Source: Nautilus pompilius (lineage: Eukaryota > Mollusca > Cephalopoda > Nautilida > Nautilidae). From it: a stretch of DNA of 64,000 nucleotides. The stretch covers positions 1,797,001 through 1,861,000 of the forward strand of contig JACATO010000308.1 of the NCBI GenBank assembly GCA_018389105.1, written 5' to 3'. Position numbers and translations under genes: made by a program. The notes beneath the pieces were generated by a model, which did no database searches, was not told the origin of the DNA, and worked only from the letters and a program-made list of their open reading frames with translations. Below are positions 12,901 through 27,800 of this stretch, one piece after another; position 1 is the stretch's first letter, and the number at the start of each line of letters is the position of its first letter.

Positions 12901-15889
12901 TTATTTTGTCAACTGTATTAGCTAAAAAATTCCAAAAGAGAAAAAGCAACCATATACCACCAAGTAAACACAACTTGCTGCTTACCTGACTGTTTGGTAT
13001 ATCCGCATCACCACAGATTTTATCTCCTTAATAGCATGATGAAGCAGTCGAGGGTGGGCCCCGATCCCAATGTAAGCTGCTCTAAACACATCTACCAAGC
13101 CCTCTATGAGTTTACCAATTGGATGAAAATTAGTATCAAATGCCTGTAAAAAGAAAGGGAAAAGCTCAATCCACATTAAAGAGAAAAAAACACTTACAAG
13201 CATTTAAATGCATAAATTCCAAAAATCCTATCACAAATAAACATATATTTTGGAAAGGAACTTCTGTAGTCATCCTTAGTATATGAAATATCATTATGCT
13301 CAATAGATTTGCTCTTTAAGCAGAATATAAAGTTGGTTGTAGAGTAGGCTGATTTACTTAGAGGTGTCTATTCATTTCTGTAGATAACAATTATGTGTAA
13401 TATATATATATATATATATGTATTGCTAAGTCTATTACAAAAAGAAGAAAGTCAGATGGAAAATTCTGTATTAGAGTTGTTACTACAATATTAATAAATT
13501 TGAGAAAAATATTTTTATGCTAAACCTGACTTTGAAAGTTCTGGTCACATCCATTTACCTTAGCTAAGTAGTCACTTATCTGGTGGTAATCCTCAACTGT
13601 TAGCTTTCCCTGATCATATGGTGGGATCTTCTCAAGCTCTTCCAATGTGATGCTCAACATTTTCATCTTGGATGGAGATGTGGATAATCTGAAAATAGGA
13701 AGCATCAGAGTCAAGCTAGGCTCAGATATCAAAAGGAAGATGGCTGAAAGGAATACAAGTAACATTAAAAACCTGATTAGAATATTTGTGTTCAACATAT
13801 TAATAACTTTTTAAGACTAAGAATAAAAATGAACAAACAAACAAACTAGACTACTCAACAGTTTAGAATAAAATGAAACTTTAAGCTGCCAAAACCATGC
13901 TTCTGTTAAACTTGCTGGTATGTACTATTTTGGTCTATTGATTTTTCTGCTCAAAGATGGAAGTTTACTACCAGGTTAAAATCCATAAGTTTGGAGAACT
14001 TTCAGACAGTTCTCTTTCTTACCTGCACTATGCACAGGTCATTAAACCTGACAAACAAATCTGAATTATCATACAATCAACAGCCTCAATTACTTTTTAG
14101 GTGGAATGATACATCCTTCTAAAATAATCTTCAAAACTACCTTTGGTGCCAAATTTTGATTCAACTGTTCATATAAAAACTCTTTCACTGCTTACGAGTT
14201 TAGTTTCAGGGAACCCAGTGTAAACACTTCAAAAATGGGACAAAGGATTTCTGTCAGAGATACAATACAGCCAATTATATCCACAACTTGAAGTCCTTGC
14301 CATCCATCCACATCAAACTTACAAGTATTCTAAACCCAGTAACATGGACAGATTAATCTTGAAAATGACCCTTTTGTTGCTTTGCCCGCAGACATTTTAT
14401 TCCTTGAATTGTTAAAATTTAGTTTTGAAATATTAACAACAATTAACCTATTTAAAAACAGCAGCAGCGGGGTTTCAGAAATACTGGAAACCACTTTATT
14501 CAATGAAAATGTTTTAAAATCTAGAAAACCTAGAGGCAATAGTGCACATCTGAATATGTCTAGTATCCAAGTTTAATAAAAAACAGATAAAGGAAAATTA
14601 ACTTTTCACAAAGGTTGGGGAGAAAAAAATCATTATTTTTTAAAGTTTATTTTACATTTTTAAACAAAAATAAAGATATGAATTGTTATCTATCTGCTAA
14701 ACAGATAATGAAAAACAAAACAATGCAAAAGATAGATATGTATCAGACTAATACAAAAAATAAATAATACAACAGCTGCATAAAACAGTCTTAATCATTT
14801 AGAATAAGATTTAGTTTTATTAACATGTCTTTAGTAAAACAATACAAGTTCTCTCTTCTTGGTGTATATGAAGGCAACTTAGATATACTGGAAGTTGTTG
14901 TTATTGTCACATTCCCTATTTCACCTGACTGTCCACTCTGGGGCCCATGACATTAGCCAAGGAATGGGATTGCATGGCACTGAAAAGAATGACTGACACA
15001 TGGTTCACTCTGCCCATATGAATAAAAGCTCCTACTGGTACTCATCTGTTCAGCTGTTCAGCTGTAGGAAGAAATTGTAGTACCAAAAGGAAACCCATGC
15101 TGATGGACTGGTACAGGAGGATGAGGACGACAAATGTGCCAAAAGAGGGCCTCTCAGCTAGAGCAGACCGGCATGCTACACACTCCACTCAACCATCTGC
15201 AACTATAATTATGGACTTATCATTAAATATTTCAGGAAGATATTTGGTGAAGAAAGTTTTTACAATCAAAGTCCCAACATAAATTTATGGTACAGCACAT
15301 ATATATGTATAAAATATGGGATAGTGAGTCCACAATTATGGCTGTCAGCATGCATTTGTTTTATCATGTTTTATACAGAGTCTGAAACTGAGAAAGACAT
15401 CTTTAATAAATCTAAGTGGCTCCCAAAACATTGGGTTAATTAACAAAAGTTTACTTTTGTAACTTTGTACTAGTTAATGAAACAAATCTATCGCAAATAA
15501 ATATAAATCATTATTTTAAAAAGGGTATACACCTCAACCTTCTTGCTGCCAAGGTTGGACTGGTCATGCAAACAGACGGCCAGTCAGGTCTGGTCAAAGC
15601 AGACTAATTAAAATTATTTGTCTCTGTAACCTAGTGTTCTGGAAAACTTATATTCTCTCTCACACACACACACACACAAACAAACAAAAGAGGGTTACAG
15701 GGTTAAAATACTAACATAAGTTCTTTGTCTTTGAGAGATTTTCTACCATTTGATATCATGACTGCTACAACTTCCCAGGCCTTCCCACTGTCAGGTTTTC
15801 CCTCTCCACTATAGCCAAGCAAAGCTTTGCAATGGCTGAAGATATCCTCCCACTTTCTATCTGCAGGGACTGAAAGCATACCATAGGTG
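6711..15889 (-). CDS. ALS2: Alsin exons 24-33: linker and VPS9 domain
   Basis: Ten exons encode the post-MORN linker and the VPS9 catalytic region. Exon 24 holds [11 protein letters not shown], as in other alsins; exons 25-26 hold a helical segment ending [14 protein letters not shown]. Exon 27 is a Ser-rich acidic spacer. Exon 28 carries [20 protein letters not shown]. Exon 29 is a 46-nt microexon ([15 protein letters not shown]), whose inclusion is required to keep phase between 10142 and 8379. Exon 32 has the VPS9 core ([12 protein letters not shown], then [11 protein letters not shown]). Exon 33 adds only [13 protein letters not shown] and the TAG stop at 6711-6713. The conserved Asp-Pro pair of the VPS9 active region is present, so Rab5 exchange activity is plausible. 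Confidence 0.9.
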
Positions 15890-18800
15890 CTGAAATAGCA
15901 AAGAAACCAAATGCAGAGATACAGAAACAAGAAATTCAACACAATACTGTAGTTTGTTAAAAGCAGATTTTAACACAGCAGCACAAACAAACAAAATGGC
16001 AAGCTGGGTAAAAATGGCAACAGAAAAACACATTGTTGAGCTAATTCATGATAAAAAATCTGTTCATTACAAAAAAAAAATAGAAATTAAATGGCAGAGA
16101 AATTTCTCAAATCAAATCTTAAATAGCTGGAAGAGATATAAACATTTTAACTGCATACATTCTTGCCAGTGGGTACTTTGACTTGAAATGACTTTTCTTT
16201 TGTTTGTTACACAAAGTTCTGCACATCTAAAATCAAAGTCTGCAGGTAGTTTATCAAATTCAAGGAAATATTTCAAAATACAAAGAATCTGAATTAAAAT
16301 GTTGCCATGTAAAACAAATATTTTTGGACTAGAAAGTAGTGTGCATCAAACAGTGTGTATAACCTAGTCTGGATAACCAGCAGAAATGCACATCATTTCT
16401 GCTTAAACAGTGGCCAAATACTTACTTAAAGACCAATTTATAAAATGTTGACAGTCATGTTGTACTTTTCAAGTTTTTATCAAAACTTTTTTGCTGCTAA
16501 TAAAATTAATAATTTTTTGGCAAACCTTTTCTGTTCCACAGCTAATATCCCCATTCCAGCAAAGTGGATATTCAGCACCATGTTTTATAAATGTCATAAA
16601 CCAAAGACAAGACCAAAGGAGAATTAAAATACATTAAAGGTGCACTGGAGCACCTTGCGAAACTATGCAAAGTTTCACATGAGAGTTATTTATTCTAGTA
16701 ATGTCACAATATGTACATATCTGACCAGGTTTGACTCTCAATGAAGAAATGATAGCAACTAAGAACACAATCTAATCACTCACTTGTAATTGTGGAAAAC
16801 AGTACATTGGAGAAAAAAAACCCCATCAAAGTCAGGGCTGAAGAACATAGAACAGCAGCATAACTTGGACAACTAAAGAAGTCACCCATAGCAGACCATG
16901 CTTGGCCCTATAATCCAATGGTCCTCAACCACTAATCCGATGACCGTTGCCATGGCATGATTGGCTTGGCAAGAATGTCTTTGCTTAGTCAGTGACTGTG
17001 TGAAAACCAGGAGAATGTGGTTAAAGAGAAAATTTCTATTAACTAACAGCAGGAGTTAAGTACAATACAGAGGTCATCTGGTTATATGGTTCTTCTTGAG
17101 TGGGCATGACTTAAGTTACTGCACTTGGCTTTGGTTGCCTTCGGCTTCATTTGTCCTTTTTGATTGCCTCATGCATTGTGCTTTTGCTGGTGCTCAACCT
17201 TTCCATTCTTGAACTGTGCTCTCATGTCAGCTGGTTCTGACATACGCTTACACCTACTGTGGCCTTGAGCCATTACGTCATTGGCTCGACCTTTGCTTGT
17301 CTGGCTCCTTGTCACGCCACCTGATGGAGACTTCCACTGTGTGTGTACATCCCATTTGCCTACCCGGTCACCTGCAGCTCCTACTACTGTGCTGTTAGCT
17401 CTTCAAATTGGACAGCAGTGACTGTATGGTCACTTTCATCAAATACAACGGCTAAAAGATGATTGAGCTAACTTACAGGTTACTTTTTTGGAAAGAAAGC
17501 TTCTGTGAAAAAAAGACAATGGTGTTCCAAAAGATAAAGAGGAGAACATTGTAAAGGATATAACAATATCAAGAAAATGCAAAAAAAAGAAAAGAAAAAG
17601 AGTAACGTTCAATCACAGGTACAACTCCTTGTATTTAAAGTATGGTTTTATTGCATGTGGTTATTCACCAGCTCCAAAAGCTGTGTGTTGTATGCGCCAA
17701 AACACTGTCCAACAAAGCAATGAAATCTTCAAAGCTAATCCAGCACCCGGAGTCTAAACATTCTGTTCTCAAAACACTGGTCCATTTTTTTTAACAGAAA
17801 AAAAATGAATTTGAAGGACAAAAACAATTGGTTTGCAATATCACGTGTGTGTCCTCAAATGTGGCTGCTTTGAAAGCATCATTTCTAGTAGCTCACTGAA
17901 TTTCCAAAGCTAAAAAGCCTTTTACAATTGGTGAAGAGCTGATTCTGCCTGATGCGAAAAATGCCTACTGTGAGCTGTTTGGGGAAATGGTAGCTTGCAA
18001 AGTAGGGCAAGTTTCTCTTTCTGACAACACTGTTGCCAGGAGGACTGATGAAATAGCTGAGGACATAGGAGCAGTTGCTGAAGAGGATAAATGGATCTCC
18101 GTAGTTGTCTATTCAGGTGGATGAACTGATATTGAAAACAAAACAATACTGTTAGTGTGTGTGTGTGTTATATTTTTTAAACGTGTGTTATCCCTGCCTA
18201 ACAATGCAACAAGACAGAAATCCTCAGAGTTTTGGACGGTTATGTTTCAGGCAGGCTCAACTGGACTTATTGTGTTGGAGTTATGGCGCTGCCACGATGA
18301 CTGTAAGGCTTTCCAGTTTCATGACCAGAGTAAAAGTGGCACTAGAATGTGAGTCCACCCACAGTGACATTCATCGTAAATTTTGGCAAGCCGAAAACTT
18401 TGTCCTGAAACTTTCAATGTTTGCATGAGTGATGATCCATATCGTTAATTATATCAAAAAGCATCCACTAAATTCATGTTTATTTGAATTGCTGCTTGAG
18501 AATATGGATGCCAAACACAAGTGGCTTCTCTTGCATACAGAAGTTTGTTGGCTGTTGAGAGGGAAAGCCCTGACCAGAGTCTTTAAGTTAAAAGAACAAC
18601 TGCAGAGGTTTCTTGCAGATAAAAACTCACCATTAGCTGCACATTTTAATGACAAGATCTGGCTTGCTAAACTTGTGATTCTGAGTGACATTCACTGCAC
18701 TGAACGAACTTAATCTCTCACTGTAAGGGAGAATGGCATTTGTTTTTAAAATGGCAGGTAAAATCACAGCTTTCAAAACCAAGCTGGAAACCTGGGGGAA

Positions 18801-21800
18801 ATATGTGGATAGGGAAATTTTTTTACATGTTTCATACTTTTGTGGATTTTTCAGAAGTTGTTGAACTTTCAAAGTTAGTAAGTAAGCACCTGGTCACACT
18901 CAGATGCATTTGAGCAATATTTCTGAAATTCAAAATCTGAGAGTTTGGAAAGAATGGATTCATGATCCGTTTCTTCCTACCAACAAGGTGTCATCCTTGC
19001 CACCATTGCAAGACGATCAGTTGATTGAGCTGGCACATGACGGAGGACTTAAAACTTTGTTTAACGAATCCTCATCTCTGTTGTCCTTCTGGATTAAAAT
19101 AAAGGGTGAATATCCAGAACTCAGCACCCCTAACTTTGAAGACCTTCTTGCTGTTGTTTCCATCTACATACCTTTGTGAAATGGGTTTCTCTGCAATGAC
19201 TGCTACCAAGACCAGACATCGGAACATATAACTCTCTTGTGTCGAGCAAACAAGCCTAAAGATCCTATTGATATGATCCCATCAGTAAGTCATACATCCT
19301 CATGTTATTTGGCTAGCCTAGCTAATGATATCATATGTATGATTTTTTTTACAGTAGTGGAAGTAGAATACTTTGGGAAGCTAGCAATATGTTATGTGAT
19401 TTTTTTAAGGTGAAAAGCAAATACTTTGAGAGGAAATAATTTTTTAAAAAATCTGTTATAATGACATGTATTGCGTGCATACAGATGCAATGTAAAATAA
19501 GATTTGACCTCTTAAAATTAATTACCATAATGAATACAATAGAATGTTTCTATACTGGTCCACCAGAAGTTCCGAATGAGTTTTTTTATCTGCAGCATAA
19601 AAAAATTTGGAACTACTGCTGTGATCAAAACAAACAATGAAAAAGTTATGAAATCATAAACTTAGCAAAGATGAAAGCTTTACATATGGCCCTCAAGTCT
19701 GTTCCGCTACTAAGTACACCTAGCGTGAAGATCAGAAAAATGAAGTAACCCTCAGTTTTGGCATGACAGTTATCCTTGTATAACTAAACAAACAGTCCTG
19801 AACAACACTATCCTGAAGATGGTGACAAGAAAAGTTTTTTGAAACATTGATAACTTTATAACACATCAAACAAGATATAATTGTACATCATCCCAAGATA
19901 CAAAAGTATCATCTTGTTTACCTCAGTAACGTCTTTTAACTTAGATGTAAAGATGGCAGGCAAAAAAACAAGTCAAGCTAGCACAGATTTACATAGCAGA
20001 TATTGTTAATGGAAAGTTACTAACCTAGACTGAATGCCTAGCATGTGACCACATTTCTTTTCCTGTGCAGCAGGACTTGTTTTCTTATGAAATGTTCCAT
20101 TCAGTTTTAGTCCTTCATTCCAGGATCCACTAAAGTGTCCCTCAATGTAGTCTCCATTAGGGAGTTTAAGGGTTCCCTGTGATGACAACAATGACATACA
20201 CTAAAAGTTAGCTTTCTGACCATCATACACCACTCCACTGTAAGCATAAAATCTAATATTTACACATGATGATGGCAACAACAGTTTTTCTTTATAATTA
20301 AATTTAGGTTTATTAGCTACTTTTTTCTAATAAAGTGGTGGGAAAACCCAAAATAATAGTTCTTTTTAAAATACAGCATCAAAATATTTCTATTTTTATT
20401 TGGTAACTTTAATCAGCACCAAGATTTTTCATGATTAATTAAAAAATTTTGTCTACATCTGTCAGTTTTATAAACCTAATGTGGCATCTCAGCTTTTATT
20501 TTTCACATTTGATAAAACCCTTATGCATGTAGCAAATCATAAATTTTGTAAACTAGCTGTCTGTCATGATGCTCTGTACTGACTAAAGCATAGCCTCACT
20601 CACAATCTGTGCATACTTTAAATAGATTACAAAAATGTAGATAGTGCAGTAAACTGAGGGACTTTGTATATAACACATGACCCAGTGGTATTGTCCCCTC
20701 CCTCTAAATATTTGTGGTAAAATGATTTGGAAATGTAAAGATCTTAAAACTCTCCATTCACTGTAATTTACTTGTCACTATTGCGATATTTTCCAGTTTA
20801 AAGACTTGGGTTACATGAAAAAGTAAAATATCTGATCAATGCTACACCTATAATGAGCAATTAATTTTTACTGGTATATAATTTTAAATTTCAAAACAGA
20901 AATGTGAATTGTAAGGGTACCAAATTATAATAGCAATACTTGGATGTATGCATATAGACAACTAAATTGCCAAAAATACTAAATAATGTACTGTGAGTAC
21001 TGTATTTGTCTTGCATTGTCAGTTTGTCATTTTAATAAAACAACTTAAATAACTGTTTAAACAAATTTAGTGAGACATTTAACATATCTAGTATTTGGAA
21101 AATCTCTAATGTTTTTCCTTGCTCCCTAGCTACACCTCTGCATGGTTCCCATTTTTATTAAAATTTTGTCAAGTTTTAAAATGATTTTCAGCTTTATAAC
21201 TTTTTTTCTGACATTCAACAAGATCAGAATACAAGATTATCAACCTTTGATAATTTTGTGTACAACTTTTTGTGGCAAATAAACAGACACAGATAAATTG
21301 GAGTGAAAATTGTCCAAGATATACCCATATAATATGCTTCACATATGATACTGTTATGGCTCCTGCTGGCCACATTATACCAAGCCATTACTGCTTTTGC
21401 AACAATTTTTTGACAATTTAGCTAAAATTTAAAGGTTTCTAGGCAGCATTCTCTTATTGTAAACTTTAAACTATGCAAAAGTATGAAAATTCTATAACTC
21501 AGATACTAAAACAACTTCAAATTATATTCTATATGCTTTTTGCTTCAGAAAAAAAAAATTTTTTTTCTAATTTAAACAGTTCAAATACATAAATTTTAAA
21601 ACAACCAAGATTTGTCAGTCCATGAAACAAATAATAAAGCCAACAATAAAATTCTAAACATAAAACACTGTTCTTTTGGTTTTTAATATATTTCTTTAGA
21701 CATTTTCTCACTAATTATTAATGACATGTATTGTGTAATGTACAAACAAAAGATAGGTAAAATAATAAATGCAAAACCAAAGAAAATTTCTGGTTAGTTG

Positions 21801-24800
21801 CCAAGTTGAACATGACCCATTAGTGATTAGGAATCAATGTACATCACAATTTATTTGATCCATCTATAAAAGATAAAGCAGCTTCATGAATGCAACCAAT
21901 TTACTTATGGTATAAAATATACAGAATTTTAAAAAAACAAAAAACTATAGTTTTCTTCTCAAATACTCATGTATAATGTTTAAAAAGACAAAATAAGAAA
22001 GAAAACAGTTGAAAATATGATATGTCTGGATATGTTGAATGCTGGAGTTTTTGTATTAATCTTTTACGAGAGAAACTCAAACTTCATTTCCCACTGCTTT
22101 TCTGCTGGATAAACATTTAAAATCTGAATTCTTCCAAATTACCTACCCGTCCATGAAGTTGTGTAATACCAGAGAATTCTCCTTCATAACAACTGTCATC
22201 ATCTGTCAGCATCAGACCAAAGCCCTGCTCATTAAAAACAGACTTTTATTCTAACCAATTGTAGCTGAAGACCATCGGCAAAGTAAATGTAAAATTCTTA
22301 TATTTACTAGAGAATAAACAGATATTGAGAATAAAATTTGAGTGCAAAACATACTATATACTCTATATAACTGAGGAATTCTGTCTCTTTCACTTCTGCA
22401 TTGTTTGTTTTAATTTTTTTAACAAACTAATTCTATTTTAAATTCCATGCAAAATGCTTGACATTATTCTGTGTTGCTTGAATTGCATGATGTCCATGAG
22501 AATTCTTTCAAAATTCCAGATGGTTAGGCCATTATAACTTTCACAGGAAAGAACTCAAAAACGTTTGAAAGGCTGTGTCATTAATGTGCAGTATCCAAAG
22601 TTTGGCCAAGTAAAAGTGAAAACATTTACTACTTTCAAAACATTTTCTTAAGTAAATTATCTGGTAAATCATGCAAGATCAAATTCTCTTGATATTTTAA
22701 AATAAATATTTCTATGAGGGTTTATGGCCTGTGTGTTTTCTTTTATTGCATGCTATTTCTTTTAAAAAATAACTTTTAATGAGTTAATTCATGAATAATT
22801 GTTTCTTCTACAGTCATCATCATTTCCACTCCTTTTCATGTTTTTTTGTGGTGAAAGGCACAAAAAGATCAAATATGGGTTGTATAGCTTTAGTATATAA
22901 CGTAGATTTTAAAAAAATCACACCAACAAAACTACCTACAGTAAGTTTTCCTTGGACAAACTTCCCCTCAAAATACATGCCATCTAGGGTCACAACGATT
23001 CCACTTCCATGTCTCTGATCATCCTGCCACATCCCCATGTATTTTTCACCTTTAAAAAAAGAAGAAATTTACTACATTTTTACAATAATATCCTTATTTT
23101 TATTTATATATGTAAAAAAATTATTATACATGATTATCTTCTGCTATGTCATCTAATTCACTTTTTGTTCTTTTTCTGCTGGTCAATCAGTAAATTGTGC
23201 AATCAAATTTTGAAAAAAATGCATTCATTAAATCAAACCTATGATCATTATTTTTAATTTTCAAAATAATCATATATATATATATGAAAAGCAACAACTC
23301 CAAAAAAATTAACATTTAAACATTACTGCAAACTCTGAAAATCATTAGGTAGGTTTTATAATCAATAAAATGTTGAAGGACTGTCCTTGCATTGGGTTTG
23401 GTTTCTGATAGTTTTAGTTACACTTACACAAGTCCACTTATTAATTAAAAAGGTAATACACAATACCAAAAGTTAGATAAGATTATTCCTTTTTAATTTG
23501 ATAATTATTTAGCAATTATTGTGGATTAATGTTCTTCAAAATAGAATTATTTTAAATAAGAACAAACAATAAAAAAATACTTTAAAATGTAACAGTTTAC
23601 TATAATTCACATTTCTCAAATGTAACATTAAATGTTTGCTTATACATAAAATTAATAGGAAATTCCTAAACTGCCTAAAAACAGGCTATTATATATATTT
23701 AAAAAACCAGCACAAATACATAACTATCTCATCAAGATTCAAGAAAATAATAGATTTGTTTTTTGAAAATGCTAAAATTGCCATTATATACTGCAATTTT
23801 TTTTGTTTTTTAATTTAGCACACAGTATACCATCTGGAATACATTTGCAACAAACTGCCAATCAAATCTGTATTACTCAGTTACAACATGCATACCTTCC
23901 TCATTAATATAAACCTTTGTAATGACAAATCCACATCACTACAACAACATTTGTTTTACATTTCAACTATATTTGACTAAATATACGACCAGTTTAACAT
24001 AAATACTAACTAGAGCAGCTAGCCATCTGTACCCCAGGTGGTATAGGTAAACTACTTAGTATATGGAGGGTTAAAATGATTTGCATTCCAAGTCAAAAAG
24101 TCTTGTGGTAACAAAGAATTTTTTTAAAAAATGAATTAATAAAGTCATTTTGTAGCAGATTTGCATAAAATTTTGTGAAGATCTCTAATTTTTAGAATAT
24201 TTTTATAGAAAATCAGATGTCATATTAACGTTATAATTTAGTTAAAAATGCCTGTATGCAAATTTCTACACATTTTTCAAATTATTATTATTTCTCCATA
24301 GTTTCAGTTTTTAAAATTTTTTGGTAAATAGAAATTAAATTAAGCTTTTTTTAAAACTTTAAAAAAATTCACTTATGGTTTCTCTTTCTTAACATTCAAT
24401 TACAATTAATTTTCAGTCATTTACAATCTCTTCCAAAAATTATACATTTTTGAAGAATTTTCTCTTTCTCAATATTTTGAGTGCAGTTTAAATAACTAGT
24501 TTTATTTACTACAGTTACTCCCCCTTCCTGTTACATTACTGACATAACACTGCCACTCCAACACGCACAACTTAAATTTGTAACCTCTACAGAGGCTAAC
24601 ATACCTTTAAGGACATCATCCAAAACTCCATATCCGTTTCGCTTGTCCAGCATCCACTCCCCTATGTAAACACTAGCCACACTCGCCATATGTTTGCCCT
24701 GACGTAGAACGCCATGTCCAAATTTCTGTCCATCTTTAAAGTACCCATCATACTGGTCTCCACTGGCATATCTGCAGGAAAGCAAGCAACACACTTGCAT

Positions 24801-27800
24801 TTTATATTCCTATAAATTTTATGCCTATAAAATTTTGTCAAAATATAAGATATATGCAGTTTTTCAAAATATGTTTTACCAGATATTTATTCAAGTTCCA
24901 ATAGAAGTTGTGACCCTAGAATCCTGTTGTATGGTTGACAGAAAACCTCACTAATATTTCACATATATTATTATATAAAAACAATTTGGCATTCTAATTA
25001 TAAAACTATCATGGGTAAATAAGAAGGGATTATGATTTCATCAAATCAAAATTATTGTTTTTTTTCTTCTTGAAAACTGATACATAATAAATAGAGGAGT
25101 ATAAAGAAATCTTAAAGGAAGGTAGAACTGAAAACAGTAGTACAACATTTTAAAAAAAAATATTAAAAATAAAAAAAGCCATGACTGTACAGAAATAATG
25201 TAACTTACCTTACATTACCAAGTCCATTTATTTTTCCATCTTTCCACAAACACTGATACACGTCTTCCTCTTTTCCTTTTGGAATAATATATTTTCCCTG
25301 TCTAGAAAATAATAATCATATTCATGTGATCTAATGCTGTAGTGAGATATCTATTTAACTACTTCAAAATTATCCTTTCTGATTTGATTTCTATGTTGTT
25401 CATTACTTTCAGGAATGAATTTTTTCAGATGATTTTTTTTTGCAGATCCAGTTAGTCCAACAACAAAATTAGTGTAATTAAAAGATTAAAATGAAAATCT
25501 AAAAATACATTATGTACTATGTTAACCTGTTTATAATAATGTAAATAAATATGAATTAGCAACTGCAGGATAATTCCAAACTAATAAAGTTCATTATTAC
25601 CAAACAGTATATATACAGAGATATTGTGATAAAAATTGTATGAATTTATTAAGAATAAAACATTTGCACATAATTCAAAACAGACCAACCATAAAGTTTG
25701 ACATATAGAGTTCATTTTGTGTAATATCTGGACATTGTTTACTGGATGTAGTGGATCATAATGACAATGAATAGTCACTACCAACACACTCTAAAGTCAC
25801 ATGGAATTTAGTAGCAGATAAGTCCACTTTTGGCTTGCACTACAGCATTGGACCTTCACTTGCTGTTTTATTTCAGACATCTAACAGTCTTTTGGCATGC
25901 ATTTCACCCTTCTGTCAAGACTTGACAACAGTTCTGAAATGGTCCTCAGGAGAATTTGGTGTCTGTCTACTGTGCTTTGAAAGCTCATCCCAGATATGTT
26001 TTACGGAGTTTAGGTTAGGGGAATAAGCAGGGCACAGAAAATGTTGTTTATTTTCCTATTGAAGGTGGTTTATGACTATTTTTGCATGATGTGATTATAG
26101 ACTTTGTACAAACGGCATAACAGCAAATCTGATGTCATCCAATAGTATGACCTGTAACAGTTCCATCACTTCTGTGGTCATGTGAAAATACAAATGCCTA
26201 GTGTACAGATTAGCAGAGTGTAGCCAATTTCACACAATCTAGTTGGAGATATGGGTCCCATGCATTTGCTACAATCTGTTCTGAATAAAATGTGCTGCCA
26301 TACCATGTTGACAGGCAGTACTTCTGCAGTACCACACCTCCAGCCTTGTCTATCTCTGTACTTCTGCCAAAATCAGCCAATAAACAGTTTTGCTACATCT
26401 ATAGTTCAGCAGCCATTTCTGGTCCATAGCCAGGCTATTGCTGGGTGTTGCTGCTCATTCATCAAAGTACCACATTTCCAATGTTCTGTAATTTTTTTTG
26501 TGTGAACATTTGTGGCAGGTTTCATTCACCTGACAATTTTTATGCAAATTTTAGATCATCTGACAATGATGTGACTTCTGCAGGTATACCCACCAAGACA
26601 AAAAAAGCCACATGCAGCAACTGAAGCAATAGCATTGCCTCATGGCTCAAACCTTGGGTTGACAAAGAGTTGAAGAGACATATGACACCTATAATGGTCA
26701 AGACAACTGTACATAGTCATACAAAATATCCCTGTAGTGTTTTGTTCAATGTATGAAATGTTCATAGCACAGTGGTAATATTTATAATACTGTCTATAAT
26801 GAAATTGCTAAATTAAAGATTTATTATACTCACCCATGCTGAACACCATTTTTAAATTTTCCAATATGTACTCTTCCATCTGGCCACTTCATTTCACCAC
26901 TATGATAATGATAATGATGATAATAATAATAGTAATAATATTAATAATAATGCAGTATTAGCAGTGAAAACAAGATACATAAAAAATTGTAAGCAAATTT
27001 AAGAAAATATTTAAATTTTAAAAATTTGTAAAAAAGTTAAAGCTTGCCTTTGGAGAACCTGGCATTGGTAAAGACTTTTCTTTTTTATTAATTTCTCATT
27101 ATGTGTATGCGTACATATATTTTCTAATGTTTGTTTTGTGTTCAAGGGTACATTTTTGCAATTCCTGTAAGGAAAACTTGTGTATTTGAAATCATAAAGA
27201 TTTATTAAAAACAAAAATAACTGAACTTACTGTCCCTGTATTCTTCCTTTAATTAAAGATCCTGTATATGTGGCATCTTTAAATAAACCATACTTGATGA
27301 ACTTATAGCTAGCATGTCGAACAATGGGTGGTGTCAGTCTGTCTGTGGTGTCCTGCCTCATGATGGTTCTTTCACGATGTAAAACTTTGTTTATTGCTTG
27401 GTTCAAAGCCATCACCCACTCTGTCTGCAAACATTAAAATAAAAAAGCAACCAACTAAACTTGGACAATAGTCATGTTGTGGATAGCATTTTATTCATAA
27501 ACCATAAAAAAATAGTAAATAAATAAATAAAATAATGTCTAAATATAATGAAAAGCTTTGAAATATTTAGAACTCCATCAGTAAGCAGTAAACCCAGAGT
27601 GACAATTAATGAACATATGGAATGACAAAAACTTTGAATATAAGCAAGACACAATGATTTAAAAAACATGTAGAACCTTATCGTTCTGCCAATAGTTTAA
27701 CAATAGTCATTTGTATGGTTGATAAGCACACAAGAAAGAAACAGATTTTGTTTGTCTTTTTTCAGTACACACAATCTTTCATAAAGATTAATATACTGAT

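Noticed and set aside
16640..17440. GC-richer stretch with a short frame (17216-17398, +)
   Set aside because: No repeat partner in the window and no protein resemblance; left as unexplained intron sequence.
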